Assembly: GCA_019359325.1 (NCBI GenBank)
Contig: JAHHHN010000019.1
Coordinates: 1 to 64,000 of the forward strand
Length of the DNA: 64,000 nt
DNA from: Mojavia pulchra JT2-VF2
GTDB lineage: Bacteria; Cyanobacteriota; Cyanobacteriia; Cyanobacteriales; Nostocaceae
Direction of reading: 5' to 3'
Position numbers and translations under genes: made by a program. The notes under the pieces are model-generated. The model had not been told where the DNA came from. It worked only from the letters and a program-made list of their open reading frames with translations, and did no database searches. This document shows positions 1-9,395 of this stretch, piece by piece (the stretch's first letter is position 1; every line of letters begins with the position of its first letter).

Positions 1-158
1 AATACCCAATCCCCAATCCCCAATCCCCAATCCCCTATCCCCAATCCCCAATCCCCAATCCCCAATTCCCAATCCCCAATCCCCAATTCCCAATCCCCAA
101 TCCCCAATCCCCAATCCCCAATCCCCAATCCCCAATCCCCAATCCCTAATCCCCAGCC
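1..158. repeat. CCCCAAT heptamer tandem array
   Basis: About 21 near-perfect head-to-tail copies of the heptamer CCCCAAT, with occasional CCCCTAT or CCCAATT variants. The window starts inside the array, so its left edge is unknown. It fits the class of short tandemly repeated repetitive (STRR) sequences known from heterocystous cyanobacteria. The complementary strand is a run of GGGG separated by ATT and could form G-quadruplexes. It lies just upstream of a small thioredoxin-fold gene. Confidence 0.93.
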
Positions 159-213
159 CAATTTCCGCTTATCATGACTTGTAGAAACGCGATCGCGGCA
201 TGGATAAAAGCAA

Positions 214-498
214 ATGCGATTAATTTTATACAGTAAACCAGGATGCCATTTATGTGAGGGTTTACAAGAAAAGCTCGAACAGATTCAAAATCTCAGTTTT
301 GAGTTAGAAATTCGAGATATCACAACTCGTGAAGATTGGTTCTTAGCGTATCAGTACGAAGTGCCGGTTTTATATTTATCGAACCGCAGAGGCACAGAGG
401 GGAAAACAAATGTAATCGAAGAACATTTGCCACGTCCTTCTCCTCGTGCTAGTGTGCAGCAGTTGGAGCAAATGCTGCGTAAGTATTTGTCCAAATAG
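214..498 (+). CDS. glutaredoxin-like (DUF836) thioredoxin-fold protein
   Basis: A 94-residue protein that opens with a beta strand followed by a CHLC redox motif at residues 11-14, preceded by SKPG, as in the glutaredoxin-like DUF836 family. The VPVLYL segment at about residues 50-55 contains the cis-proline expected in thioredoxin folds. Length and motif order match the family, which is presumed to act in cytoplasmic thiol-disulfide exchange. The substrate is unknown. It lies 52 bp upstream of murE on the same strand, so the two may be cotranscribed. The ATG at 214 is preceded by a weak GGAT ribosome-binding sequence. Confidence 0.85.
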   Translation: MRLILYSKPGCHLCEGLQEKLEQIQNLSFELEIRDITTREDWFLAYQYEVPVLYLSNRRGTEGKTNVIEEHLPRPSPRASVQQLEQMLRKYLSK

Positions 499-550
499 AA
501 AAAAATAATGCAGAATAAGCGCAAGAAATGCGTGTGACGAGGTTCACAAG

Positions 551-2053
551 ATGAAACTGCGGGAATTACTAGCAGCGATAGACAGTGTAGAGCAATTGCC
601 TAACCATCCTGCTTTAGAGGATGCGGAGGTAAAAGGCTTAAAGACGAATTCCCATGCTTGCGGTTTGGGAGATTTGTTTATTGGTATGCCCGGAACACGG
701 GTAGATGGTGGAGAATTTTGGCAAAGTGCGATCGCATCGGGTGCTGTAGCAGCGATTGTCTCTCCTCAAGCTGTCGAGAAAAATCCTCCCACAACTGAGG
801 CTGTTGTCATCAGTGCCAATAATATGACTAAAGCCTGTGCCCAAATAGCAGGTGCTTTTTACGGTTATCCCAGTCAAAAACTCAAACTGGTGGGTGTGAC
901 TGGTACTAATGGTAAAACTACAACTACTCACCTGATTGAATTTCTGTTGGATAAAGCAAGTCTACCAACGGCTTTAATGGGAACGCTGTACACTCGTTGG
1001 CCTGGTTTTGAGCAAATTGCTGTTCACACCACACCGTTTGCGGTGGAACTACAACAGCAGCTAGCAGAAGCTGTGAATGCTGGTTGCGAATTTGGGGTGA
1101 TGGAGGTTAGTTCTCACGCTTTAGCCCAAGGTCGAGTGCTGGGTTGTGAGTTTGAGGTGGGGGTGTTTAGCAATCTCACCCAAGACCACCTAGACTATCA
1201 CCGCGATATGGAAGATTATTTTGCGGCAAAAGCGTTGTTGTTTAGCCCAGATTATCTTAAAGGACGGGCGATCGTTAATGCTGATGACCCTTATGGGAAG
1301 CGATTAATTGCATCGTTGAATTCAGAACGGGTTTGGAGTTACAGTGTCACCGATGCCAATGCTGATTTGTGGATGAGTGACTTGAATTATGAGCCTAATG
1401 GTGTTGGCGGTATTTTGCATACACCAAAGGGTGATGTGGCTTTTCGTTCACCTTTAGTCGGTCAATATAATTTAGAAAATCTTTTGGCAGCGGTAGGGAC
1501 AGTTTTACACTTAGGACTAGATTTGCAGTTAGTCGCAGCTGCTATCCCTGAGTTTCCTGGAGTTCCCGGACGGATGGAACGAGTGCAGATTGTTCCTCAC
1601 CAAGATATCAGCGTCATTGTAGATTATGCCCACACACCAGACAGTTTAGAGAATTTACTCAAAGCTGCACGTCCGTTTATTCCTGGTAAGATGATTTGCG
1701 TGTTTGGTTGTGGTGGCGATCGCGATCGCACTAAGCGCCCAAAAATGGGTAAAATCGCCGCAGAATTAGCTGATGTGGCTGTCGTGACATCAGATAATCC
1801 TCGCACTGAAGACCCAGAAAAGATTCTGCAAGATATTTTGGCAGGAATCCCGTCAACAGCAAATCCGACAGTTATAGGCGATCGCTCATCTGCCATTCGT
1901 ACTGCTATTTTACAAGCGCAACCAGGCGATGGAGTTTTACTTGCTGGTAAAGGTCACGAAGACTACCAAATTCTCGGTACTGAAAAAATCCATTTTGACG
2001 ACCGAGAACACGCCAGAGAAGCTTTACAACAAAGACTGAAGATCCAAAGTTAA
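551..2053 (+). CDS. murE: UDP-N-acetylmuramyl-tripeptide synthetase MurE
   Basis: A 500-residue Mur ligase that adds meso-diaminopimelate to UDP-MurNAc-L-Ala-D-Glu in cytoplasmic peptidoglycan synthesis. The ATP-binding P loop GVTGTNGKTTT lies near residues 114-124. The EVSSHAL motif and a conserved HLDYH follow. DNPRTEDP near residue 416 is the signature that selects meso-DAP over lysine, and GKGHEDYQ lies near the C-terminus. Length is normal and all three Mur domains are present. It follows the thioredoxin-fold gene closely and is followed by a strong terminator hairpin. Confidence 0.97.
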   Translation: MKLRELLAAIDSVEQLPNHPALEDAEVKGLKTNSHACGLGDLFIGMPGTRVDGGEFWQSAIASGAVAAIVSPQAVEKNPPTTEAVVISANNMTKACAQIAGAFYGYPSQKLKLVGVTGTNGKTTTTHLIEFLLDKASLPTALMGTLYTRWPGFEQIAVHTTPFAVELQQQLAEAVNAGCEFGVMEVSSHALAQGRVLGCEFEVGVFSNLTQDHLDYHRDMEDYFAAKALLFSPDYLKGRAIVNADDPYGKRLIASLNSERVWSYSVTDANADLWMSDLNYEPNGVGGILHTPKGDVAFRSPLVGQYNLENLLAAVGTVLHLGLDLQLVAAAIPEFPGVPGRMERVQIVPHQDISVIVDYAHTPDSLENLLKAARPFIPGKMICVFGCGGDRDRTKRPKMGKIAAELADVAVVTSDNPRTEDPEKILQDILAGIPSTANPTVIGDRSSAIRTAILQAQPGDGVLLAGKGHEDYQILGTEKIHFDDREHAREALQQRLKIQS

Positions 2054-2082
2054 TACCAAATTGCACTTATTAGCATTAGAAG

Positions 2083-2106
2083 AGACGCGAAGTATCGCGT
2101 CTTTTC
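2083..2106 (+). terminator. rho-independent terminator after murE
   Basis: A perfect 8-bp stem, AGACGCGA / TCGCGTCT, with a 4-nt AGTA loop is followed by a T-rich tail 30 bp downstream of the murE stop. The rest of the 335-bp spacer up to 2388 is AT-rich with no supported gene. Confidence 0.8.
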
Positions 2107-2388
2107 TAGTGAACCAATAACCTAGATGAGAGTCTAAGGTTAAAAATAAATGAGAAACATAACATAATTGATTAATTATAAATTATTCAAGCCCAGATCC
2201 GCTTGTCACAGTTTATTTTAAATGATAAACTCCATTAGTTTTATATTTCATATTTCATATTTTATATTTCATCATTATTATTAATTTTTGTAGCTTTTGT
2301 GCAAACAATGTACACATTAGGATGAAAAGCAAAGACAGAGTTATTTCTTCCTTCATCCTTTTTAATTTTTTCTTGTTGTGCTTGACTC

Positions 2389-3801
2389 ATGAATGAATCT
2401 CCTGTTCAGGATTTATCCGTTTATCAGCTGGCTTTGGGAATGCAAGCGCCTCCGCAAGCCATGCCTCTCAGTCCTGCTACCCTACTATCAATACTAAGGT
2501 CACAAATAGATTTATTAATTGAGCAGAAAATTGCAGCTACTTTATGGGTAAAGCTACCACCAGGAGAAATTTGGCGTTCAGAATTAGCGCGTTATCAGTC
2601 ATCAGTAAATGCGTCTGTTGTCATCTATAACTGTCAAATTGAGGAAAGGAGGAAAGCAGACCAAACGAGCAGTAAATATTTTAGCCCATCAACTACTAGC
2701 CACAGCCTACAGTTACTACCAAATAAGCAACTGCAACGAGAATACTTTTTAATAATCTTGTCGCCACAGTTTTGCAGTTTAATTGTGGCTCATCGACCGC
2801 TTAAAAGACGCAAAACACAAATATTAAAGAGAATAAATACCAGTAAAAATCGGACTTTATTAGCTATAAATACTGTAGAAGGTAGAGTAATTCAGCAAGT
2901 CTTGGATGGCATCAAACAAGCAAAAACCTCAGAATCATCCTTGAGCCTACCAAATGATTTTATCTGCCCCGCTATGCCTGAACCTGTACTGATGAGTCAG
3001 CTATTAGTCAAACAACTCCAGCGACAGGATGAAATTAATCATCAAATCATGAATCAGCGCATCGCCAGGTTGCAGCGGCAAAATCAAAACTTGCACAGCA
3101 GAGAAAAACTTAAAGATGAATTCTTACGCAATGTGTGTCAGGAATTGCGTACTCCCCTCACCCACATGAAGACAGCGCTGTCGTTGTTAAATTCCTCAAC
3201 TTTGAAACCTCCCCAACGGCAACGCTATTTACAAATGTTAAATATTCAATGCGATCGCCAGAATTCTTTAATCACCGGTTTGTTAGATCTGGTGCAGTTG
3301 GAGCATAGTTTACACGATATCACTTTGGAGTCAGTACGTCTTTCTGATATTGTCCCCGGAATAGTCAGTACCTACCAACCCATAGCACAAGAAAAAGGGA
3401 TCATGTTAGCTTATACAGTACCTACTGAACTCCCACCTGTTTGGTGCGTCAGCGGTGGACTGAGGCTGATTGTGATTAATATGCTGCATAACAGCATTAA
3501 ATTTACCCCTGATGGCGGACAAGTGTGGGTAAAAACCCGTGTACATGGCGACTATATCCAATTAGACTTCCGCGACACTGGCATTGGCATAGCCGAAACA
3601 GAGATTCCCAGAATTTTCGACAGCTTTTATCGTGTGCGTTCAGGCGCAACAGATGAATCTAGCGGGCCAGGATTAGGCTTAACGGTTGTACAGCAGTTAC
3701 TATGGCGTTCTGGTGGTTTTATTACTGTAAAAAGTAAAGTTAATGAAGGTTCGGTTTTTACAATACATTTGCCAACTGTGCGTAATAAACCTAAAACTTA
3801 G
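2389..3801 (+). CDS. DICT-like sensor histidine kinase lacking the phospho-acceptor His
   Basis: A 470-residue protein with no membrane segment. Residues ~40-200 resemble the DICT sensory region of cyanobacterial kinases (inference from overall pattern). Residues ~240-310 form a HisKA-type dimerisation helix pair, and the rest is a HATPase_c domain. The ATP-binding boxes are intact: N box MLHNSIKFTPDGG, G1 DTGIGIAE, F box IFDSFYRV and G2 GPGLGLTVV. The H box, however, reads VCQELRTPLTHMK: the autophosphorylated His is Gln251 (codon CAG at 3139-3141). The protein should bind ATP but cannot autophosphorylate at the usual site. It is convergent with a second kinase 42 bp away that shows the opposite defect. 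Confidence 0.88.
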   Translation: MNESPVQDLSVYQLALGMQAPPQAMPLSPATLLSILRSQIDLLIEQKIAATLWVKLPPGEIWRSELARYQSSVNASVVIYNCQIEERRKADQTSSKYFSPSTTSHSLQLLPNKQLQREYFLIILSPQFCSLIVAHRPLKRRKTQILKRINTSKNRTLLAINTVEGRVIQQVLDGIKQAKTSESSLSLPNDFICPAMPEPVLMSQLLVKQLQRQDEINHQIMNQRIARLQRQNQNLHSREKLKDEFLRNVCQELRTPLTHMKTALSLLNSSTLKPPQRQRYLQMLNIQCDRQNSLITGLLDLVQLEHSLHDITLESVRLSDIVPGIVSTYQPIAQEKGIMLAYTVPTELPPVWCVSGGLRLIVINMLHNSIKFTPDGGQVWVKTRVHGDYIQLDFRDTGIGIAETEIPRIFDSFYRVRSGATDESSGPGLGLTVVQQLLWRSGGFITVKSKVNEGSVFTIHLPTVRNKPKT

Positions 3802-3843
3802 ATTAGATAACAAGAGTAACAATTGTGTCCTTTTATTAGCTTA

Positions 3844-5304
3844 TTACCACTGTTTAGCACTAACTTCTAAAGGCAGGAAAATAGTCAACACTTCCCCGTA
3901 TTCAGGACGCTGACGCACAATGAGTTTACCCCCAATCGCCTGAAACAAATGCTTAGTTGCAGCAATATTGAGACTAATCGTACCTGTTTCCGGCTGGAAC
4001 ATCAGCAATTGGCCAAGAGCTTTGCGAATTGGTGGTGTTGTCGGTGTGGCAGCTTTACTAGTATCTTTGCACTGAGGTTGAGGCGATAATTGTAACTTCA
4101 GTTGATCACCTGCCGGAATAACTTGAACTTGAATATGGCTACCAGCAGGTAAACTACGAGTAAAATTCTCAATCAAACCAGTCAGTACCCGGTCTAACAT
4201 CGTGGGGTTACTCACTACCGTTGGTAGTTGTTGAGGTAAAACCACATCCAAAGTCAAGCTTCGTCTACTCGCCGCTTGTTGCCAACGGGGAATACTTTGC
4301 TGCAAAACTTGATCTAAAGACGTTGGTGTAAGTTGAGTGTGCGAAGATTTGACTGAAGCAGATGTTTCTAATTCTGCTGCTTTAAATAGTAACTCCATTC
4401 GATCAATTTGCTCGGTACACTCGTGGTCGATCACTTCTAAGCGACTGATTACATTAGCAGGTAAATCTTTTCGCTTCAGTAGTAAGCGAGTCATAGTGCG
4501 AATAGTAGTTAGAGGAGTGCGAACTTCGTGAGCAAAGGCCTGTAATAATTCCACATCAGGACGAGAAGATACCTTTGCTGATGAGGAAATAGAGGAATTG
4601 ACACAAGGTAAAGTGGAGGGAGTTTGTGAAGTCGTCTCACTGTGTTCCCTAATTTCCTTATCTGCTTCTAACTCTGGTAATTCTTGAAGCAATAACTGAC
4701 TAAACTGAATTACAGTCCGGTAATCTGGAGCTACTGGAGAATACTGCTGAACTAATGCATCCAAATCGGCGAAAAAATCGGGATTCGTCAGCATGACTCT
4801 CGCTCCCAGCGCACGCCACGCCTGTTGGACTACCTCTGGCTCAAATGAAAATAAAAATGTTTTTTGACCACTCTTGTGTTCTGCTAAAACTAAGACTAAT
4901 CTAAACTTATCTGTAAAAACCAAGCAAAACTGCTCTGTCCCTAGCGGATCGGCAGCTAGTAAGGGCAATACTGACTCATGCGGAGCAGTTTCATATGTTG
5001 TTGCTATAGCTACAGGCATCTGAAATGGCATCAGTGCCAACGGGTTAAATGGCTTGGCCGTAAAAGTTACCGTTTGTAAGTTTTGAGTCAGTATAGGCTG
5101 ACTAAACAAAGGTGCTGGTGCAGCTAAAACTAATCCTTGGGTTGTATCAGATGCCGCAGTTGCTAGAGTGTTGATGAGCAGCTGTTCTGTTGCTGCTAAA
5201 CTAATGCGCCACTGCCACTCTGCTTTAGCTGGGGAACATTCAGCCACAGTTGATTGGCTTTGGGCTAAAACTTCCTTTAGGCTTGGTAATATCCATTCGT
5301 ACAC
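3844..5304 (-). CDS. DICT-like sensor histidine kinase with a degenerate ATP-binding domain
   Basis: A 486-residue soluble protein with a DICT-like N-terminal region (~residues 40-210), a low-complexity Ser/Thr linker and a HisKA helix pair. The H box AFAHEVRTPLTT is intact, with His259 as phospho-acceptor. The N box is partly kept (LIENFTRSLPAG, Asn380). The G1 box DxGxG is missing: the corresponding stretch LQLSPQPQCKDTS has no Asp-Gly pair. The G2 GLGL is replaced by GTISLN, and the lid is short. The fold ends normally with GGKLIVRQ...GEVLTIFLPLE. It should be a phosphorylatable dimer with poor or no kinase activity. It converges on the kinase at 2389-3801, which has the reverse defect. 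No response regulator is adjacent. Confidence 0.86.
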   Translation of the reverse strand: MYEWILPSLKEVLAQSQSTVAECSPAKAEWQWRISLAATEQLLINTLATAASDTTQGLVLAAPAPLFSQPILTQNLQTVTFTAKPFNPLALMPFQMPVAIATTYETAPHESVLPLLAADPLGTEQFCLVFTDKFRLVLVLAEHKSGQKTFLFSFEPEVVQQAWRALGARVMLTNPDFFADLDALVQQYSPVAPDYRTVIQFSQLLLQELPELEADKEIREHSETTSQTPSTLPCVNSSISSSAKVSSRPDVELLQAFAHEVRTPLTTIRTMTRLLLKRKDLPANVISRLEVIDHECTEQIDRMELLFKAAELETSASVKSSHTQLTPTSLDQVLQQSIPRWQQAASRRSLTLDVVLPQQLPTVVSNPTMLDRVLTGLIENFTRSLPAGSHIQVQVIPAGDQLKLQLSPQPQCKDTSKAATPTTPPIRKALGQLLMFQPETGTISLNIAATKHLFQAIGGKLIVRQRPEYGEVLTIFLPLEVSAKQW

Positions 5305-5921
5305 AGGTTTTCACCCCTAGATTCAAGAGCGACTAACAGCAACTGGGTAGACATTTCACTATATATATATGTACGAGGTTATAATCATTCGCTTACTGGC
5401 GACAGTCGTATAACCGAACAATATAAGCGCAATTTCCCCTGCTATTAGTTATTACTCCCTAATCAAAGGTAAGAGTCAACCAATTTTGGATTTTGGATTT
5501 TGGATTTGTTCCGTCCATGAGAAGCAGGGCATGAACCAAAAAAATCTAAAATTGGCTTTAAGCTCATCTCACCCCAGCCACGGAGTGGGATGAAAGCGGG
5601 CATAGGGAAAAGGGCATAGGGCATGGGAAAGAATCACCAATGCCCAATTCCCGATGCCCCAAGTCAAGGGGAAGATTCATTCTACTCCTTGAAGGAGTGG
5701 GCTTTATCGCCGACTTTCTGTAAGTGCTTTGTTTCAAGACGATGTAAAGAATAGTTGCTGTATTACCTAACCTTGTACTCGACAGTGGTAACTTCTTTAG
5801 CTTGATATATCTCAAGCCACTAAGGTTGTTTCAACTCAAATTAAGCTCAACTTGCTTGGCTTAAGCTGGGCTATAGGTTAATCAAATTAGTCAATTCTGT
5901 AAAAAGATTAAATATAAAACT
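5305..5921. other. Intergenic region with degenerate repeats
   Basis: A 617-bp spacer between a divergent kinase gene and a binding-protein gene. It holds a repeated GGATTTT tract near 5487-5508 that pairs with AAATCTAAAATTGG near 5540-5553. It also holds GC-richer repeat DNA from about 5570 to 5720 that includes an ACTCCTT/AAGGAGT hairpin, which resembles ends left by IS200/IS605-type elements (inference). A minus-strand reading frame here (5564-5815) is made of repeat sequence and is not called as a gene. A TATATATAT run lies near 5361. Confidence 0.5.
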
Positions 5922-5978
5922 GTGTTTGTAAATCACAAAGATGAGTTAATGCGTTTACCTGCATTCACAAGAGTAAGT

Positions 5979-6884
5979 ATGTATCAAAAAATTACTATAG
6001 CTATTTTGAGCCTGATGTTTGCAGCGATGATGCCTAGCGTTGCTGCTGCTGAAACTTTGATGCAAAAAATTGCTAGGACAGGAGTGTTAAAGGCTGGTAC
6101 GAGTAAAGATGCCCCTCCCTTTGCCTACTCTGACAAAGAAGGGAAGTTAAATGGTTATTCAGTAGATATGTTGACTCTGATTAAAGAGCAATTAGAAAAA
6201 GAACTAGGAAAAAAAATTCAACTGCAATTAATTGGACTTACTCCTGCACAGCGGATTCCTCAAATAGTCAACCAACAAGTTGATATTGTGTGTGACGCTA
6301 CTAGCTTCACATGGGAGAGGGATAAAAAAGTAGATTTTTCTGTCAGCTATGCTGTCACCGGTACTCAATTATTGGTCAAGAGTGGAAGTAATTTAGGTTC
6401 TCCTGAATCTCTAATTGGTAAGCGGATTGGTGTGTTAGCACAAACCACAAATGAGCAGGCGATCGCACGGGCACAACCGAAAGCCAAATTAGTTTACTTT
6501 AAAACTAGGGCAGAAGGATATGCAGCCTTGGAAAAAGGCACTATTGACGCTTTTTCATCCGATAGCATTCTTTTAGAAGCGTGGCTGCAACAGCAAAAAA
6601 ATCCAGATACTTTTGCAATCGTACCTGACCTTCCCTATTCAAGAGAGGGTATCGCTTGCATGGTTCCTGAGAATAACTCAAAATTCTTGGATACTGTCAA
6701 CTATTCGCTCATCAAGTTTATGCAAGGGTTCGTCAACGGTAATAAACGTAATGTCGCTATTTTTGACCGTTGGTTTGGCCCTCAAGGTGCTGTGGTTCTA
6801 AATCGGGATTTACGAGATTTGGTAGTTGAAACCATGCAATTGGTCATCGAATTTCGAGAAGATATTCCCAAAAATGACCTGTAG
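5979..6884 (+). CDS. Polar amino-acid ABC transporter substrate-binding protein
   Basis: A periplasmic binding protein of the SBP_bac_3 family. From the chosen ATG the N-terminus has a Lys followed by a hydrophobic stretch and an AAA-E cleavage-like site, a classical signal peptide. Upstream starts at 5922 (GTG) and 5949 (ATG) are in frame. The start at 5979 is preferred because it begins the signal peptide cleanly and has AAGAG a few bases upstream. The mature part has the family pattern: APPFAY near the start, GYSVDM, QVDIVCDATSFTWERDKKVDFS and a hinge near IGKRIGVL. The region around CDATSFTWERD resembles glutamate/aspartate-type binders. No permease or ATPase gene is adjacent, so it is an orphan component. 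Confidence 0.88.
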   Translation: MYQKITIAILSLMFAAMMPSVAAAETLMQKIARTGVLKAGTSKDAPPFAYSDKEGKLNGYSVDMLTLIKEQLEKELGKKIQLQLIGLTPAQRIPQIVNQQVDIVCDATSFTWERDKKVDFSVSYAVTGTQLLVKSGSNLGSPESLIGKRIGVLAQTTNEQAIARAQPKAKLVYFKTRAEGYAALEKGTIDAFSSDSILLEAWLQQQKNPDTFAIVPDLPYSREGIACMVPENNSKFLDTVNYSLIKFMQGFVNGNKRNVAIFDRWFGPQGAVVLNRDLRDLVVETMQLVIEFREDIPKNDL

Positions 6885-7072
6885 AGAAGTTGTCTGGGAG
6901 CAGGGAGCAGGGGAAAAAATTAAGGAGCAATTATTTATATCAGCCATTTCGTGAAATGGTATTAGAGCGAAATTCTATTGTTCTAAAGTCTGTGAGTCCC
7001 AGGAAGTTATATCTCTTGAAACCCAAATTTTCAGTTTTTTGCATACTCCTTGACTTTTGCACTCTAAAATTC

Positions 7073-7290
7073 GAGTTCGGAACCCGGAGTTTTGACCTTT
7101 TTATTCGGTCTTTTGAGTTCGGAACTCGGAGTTTTGACCTTTTTACTCGGACGTTCGAGTTCGGAACTCGGAGTTTCGACCTTTTTACTCGGTCGTTTGA
7201 GTTGAGAACTCGGCGTTTCGACCTTTTTATTCGGTCTTTTGAGTTCGGAACTCGGAGTTTTGACCTTTTTACTCGGTCGTTCGAGTTCTG
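7073..7290. repeat. 42-bp tandem repeat array with internal palindromes
   Basis: Five full copies of a 42-bp unit begin at 7073, 7115, 7157, 7199 and 7241, and a partial sixth begins at 7283. Several unit junctions form the palindrome CGAGTTC-G-GAACTCG. Because 42 is a multiple of three, both strands stay open (6890-7291 plus, 6940-7311 minus) and would encode 14-residue repeats such as EFGTRSFDLFTRSF. The frames look like a by-product of the repeat rather than a gene: no ribosome-binding site, no conserved ends and equal openness on both strands. Confidence 0.9.
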
Positions 7291-7371
7291 AGCCTCAAAG
7301 ATGCACTTCAACGGTGCAATTACCGAGCTATTTTCTACAACGCCGCTTCTTTAAACTTGACTTTTTTAGAT

Positions 7372-7560
7372 TTAGGGGCGAAACGTTGTCCCATTTACAC
7401 GAACCGTATTGAGCAATAAGGGATACAACGTTTCAAATAATTCTACGTCCTTCCGCATCTCATCAAGGTCAAACGATCGCGGTAAAAAGCCTGGGTTCTG
7501 TGTGGTTACCTCTAATGCTTTACTGACAAAGGGCACACATTGTTTCCTACAGTTGTCTGA
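7372..7560 (-). pseudogene. Remnant of a hypothetical-protein gene
   Basis: A 62-codon open stretch on the minus strand ends in TAA at 7372-7374. It contains protein-like sequence with ALEVTTQNPGFLPRSFD, then LDEMRKDVELFETLYPLLL. This resembles a small bacterial family of hypothetical proteins with a VPPFLDV...KDLELY...L pattern (recalled, not searched). Its upstream end abuts the 3' end of bioF with no start codon or ribosome-binding site, so only an internal piece seems left. It sits between the 42-bp repeat array and bioF. Confidence 0.4.
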
Positions 7561-8736
7561 TTAAATTACTGTTGTGCGATCGCCCAATACTGCTACTAAT
7601 TTTTCAATATGTGCTGCTTGATGCGTTGCCATTACAGATATCCTAATTCGACTTGTGGGTACTGTTGGCGGACGAATCGCAGGGGCAAAAATACCAGCAT
7701 CTCTTAAATACTTTCCTGCTTTTAGTGCCTCTGCTGCACTAGGCAATTGAAAACATAATATCGGTGACTCTGAAGGCAGTAATTTCAAATCAATTACATA
7801 CTCTTGCATTAACTGTTTTAAATAATCTACGTTTCTCCACAGTTGGATGCGGCGTTGTGGTTCTTGTTGCACTATCTCGATTGCTGCTAATGCTGCGGCT
7901 GTGTCTGCGGGGGAAAGACCGGTAGTGTAAATCCAAGTTGGGGCGCGATTTCTTAAAAAGTCGATTAATGTTGCACTTCCCGCCACATATCCGCCTAAAC
8001 TACCCAAAGCTTTACTCAAAGTGCCAATTTGAATTAGTGGCTTTCCTGTATAGCCAAAATATTCAACACATCCTGCGCCAGTTTCGCCCATGACTCCAGT
8101 AGCATGAGCTTCATCAACTAGCAGCATACAGCTAAATTCTTCAGCTAGATTCAACAGTGCAGGCAAAGGACATAAATCACCATCCATACTAAAGACGCTA
8201 TCGGTGACGATGAGACAGCGGCGGTAATTTTGCCTTTCTTGCATCAAGTGGGTTTTTACAGCCGTAATATCATTGTGTGGATATTCAATTACAGCCGCAC
8301 CACTGAGAATCGCCCCATTTTTGAGACTGGAGTGATTGTACTGGTCAGATAAGATTAAATCGCGCTTACCCATCAAAGCTGCGATCGCACCTAGATTTGC
8401 CAGATACCCAGAACTGAATATCAGCGCATCTTCTGTTTGTTTGAGAGATGCGATCGCCTCCTCTAATTTTCTATGTAATTCTCGATGTCCGCTCAGTAAT
8501 CTTGAACCAGTGCTACCAGTGCCAAATTCTTCGGTAGCTGCAACCCCAGAAGAAATTAAACGCTCATCCCCTGCCAAGCCCAAATAGTCATTACTGGCAA
8601 AATTAATTACTTCTTGACCAGCTAAAATCACAGTTGCACCAGGGCGACCGTGAATTGTTTGTACTGACCGATACCAGTCTGCCCGATGAATAGTTGTCAA
8701 AGATTGTTCTATCCAAGCATAAGGATCGGTGGGCAT
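7561..8736 (-). CDS. bioF: 8-amino-7-oxononanoate synthase BioF
   Basis: A PLP-dependent alpha-oxoamine synthase that condenses pimeloyl thioester with L-alanine in biotin synthesis. Family motifs are [10 protein letters not shown] near the N-terminus, [39 protein letters not shown] with the PLP-contacting Asp and His, and [12 protein letters not shown] containing the Schiff-base lysine. About 391 residues, normal for the family. An in-frame GTG lies three codons upstream (8745), but the ATG beginning MPTDPYAW is preferred. It is the last gene of a minus-strand spp-ruvA-bioF run, starting about 23 bp after ruvA. Repeat-like sequence (GAGTGCTGAGTACTGAGTG) fills that gap. Confidence 0.95.
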   Translation of the reverse strand: MPTDPYAWIEQSLTTIHRADWYRSVQTIHGRPGATVILAGQEVINFASNDYLGLAGDERLISSGVAATEEFGTGSTGSRLLSGHRELHRKLEEAIASLKQTEDALIFSSGYLANLGAIAALMGKRDLILSDQYNHSSLKNGAILSGAAVIEYPHNDITAVKTHLMQERQNYRRCLIVTDSVFSMDGDLCPLPALLNLAEEFSCMLLVDEAHATGVMGETGAGCVEYFGYTGKPLIQIGTLSKALGSLGGYVAGSATLIDFLRNRAPTWIYTTGLSPADTAAALAAIEIVQQEPQRRIQLWRNVDYLKQLMQEYVIDLKLLPSESPILCFQLPSAAEALKAGKYLRDAGIFAPAIRPPTVPTSRIRISVMATHQAAHIEKLVAVLGDRTTVI

Positions 8737-8759
8737 ACTCAGCACTCAGTACTCACTAA

Positions 8760-9395
8760 TTAGCACTCAGCTTGGCTGCTGAGATGGGCGATCGCCTGTT
8801 TAATCCAATCCTCTACATAGGCGTCTTTCGGAAGTCCGATGTCTTCACTCACCACGTGTAAAGCATGGCTAACTTCATGGGCAGTATATCCTAAAGCAAA
8901 GAGTGTCATTTGCACTTCTTCGAGAATTCCTGGTGCTGGCCCGCCTGTAGCAACGAAGAACCCCGCTGATTTGCGCCACTCGATCAATTTGCTTTTGAGT
9001 TCCAAACAAATGCGTTCTGCGGTTTTCTTACCAACACCAGGAGCTTGAATTAAAATTTGGATATTGGCGGCGATAATTGCTTGGACTAAATCGGGTAATT
9101 CCAATGTGTCTAATAAGGTAATCGCTAAAGCCGCACCAATACCGCTAACAGTCAGCAAATGACGAAATAAATCTCTTTCTGCTGGCGAAGCAAAGCCATA
9201 CAACAACGGTACTTCTTCACGAACTTGGTAATGGGTAAAAATCTGTACTACTCCTCCCGAATCTGGTAATTGTTGTGCCAGTCGTTGCGGAACTTGTAGA
9301 TCATACCCAATACCATTGACCTCTAAAGTCAGAATCACGCGATTACTGCTAATCGTTTGGACACCAGCGACGATACCTTTTAGATAACTAATCAT
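8760..9395 (-). CDS. ruvA: Holliday junction DNA helicase subunit RuvA
   Basis: A 211-residue RuvA, the tetrameric Holliday-junction-binding subunit of the RuvAB branch-migration motor. It begins MISYLKGIV, has the N-terminal OB-like domain ([11 protein letters not shown]), a [22 protein letters not shown] segment, the helix-hairpin-helix [10 protein letters not shown] and a C-terminal RuvB-binding three-helix domain ([13 protein letters not shown]). A longer frame from 9443 exists, but the family start is at 9395, where the ATG overlaps the TGA of the upstream phosphatase (ATGA). Translational coupling is therefore likely. Confidence 0.96.
   Translation of the reverse strand: MISYLKGIVAGVQTISSNRVILTLEVNGIGYDLQVPQRLAQQLPDSGGVVQIFTHYQVREEVPLLYGFASPAERDLFRHLLTVSGIGAALAITLLDTLELPDLVQAIIAANIQILIQAPGVGKKTAERICLELKSKLIEWRKSAGFFVATGGPAPGILEEVQMTLFALGYTAHEVSHALHVVSEDIGLPKDAYVEDWIKQAIAHLSSQAEC

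Noticed and set aside
638-931. Minus-strand frame inside murE
   Set aside because: Shadow of murE with no motif or ribosome-binding site; murE is unmistakable in the other frame.
5564-5815. 83-residue minus-strand frame
   Set aside because: Built from intergenic repeat sequence (GHRELGIGDSFPCPMP type); no start signal or homology.
6890-7311. Repeat-encoded proteins on both strands
   Set aside because: A 42-bp unit is a multiple of three, so open frames are expected on both strands; no start signal or conserved end.
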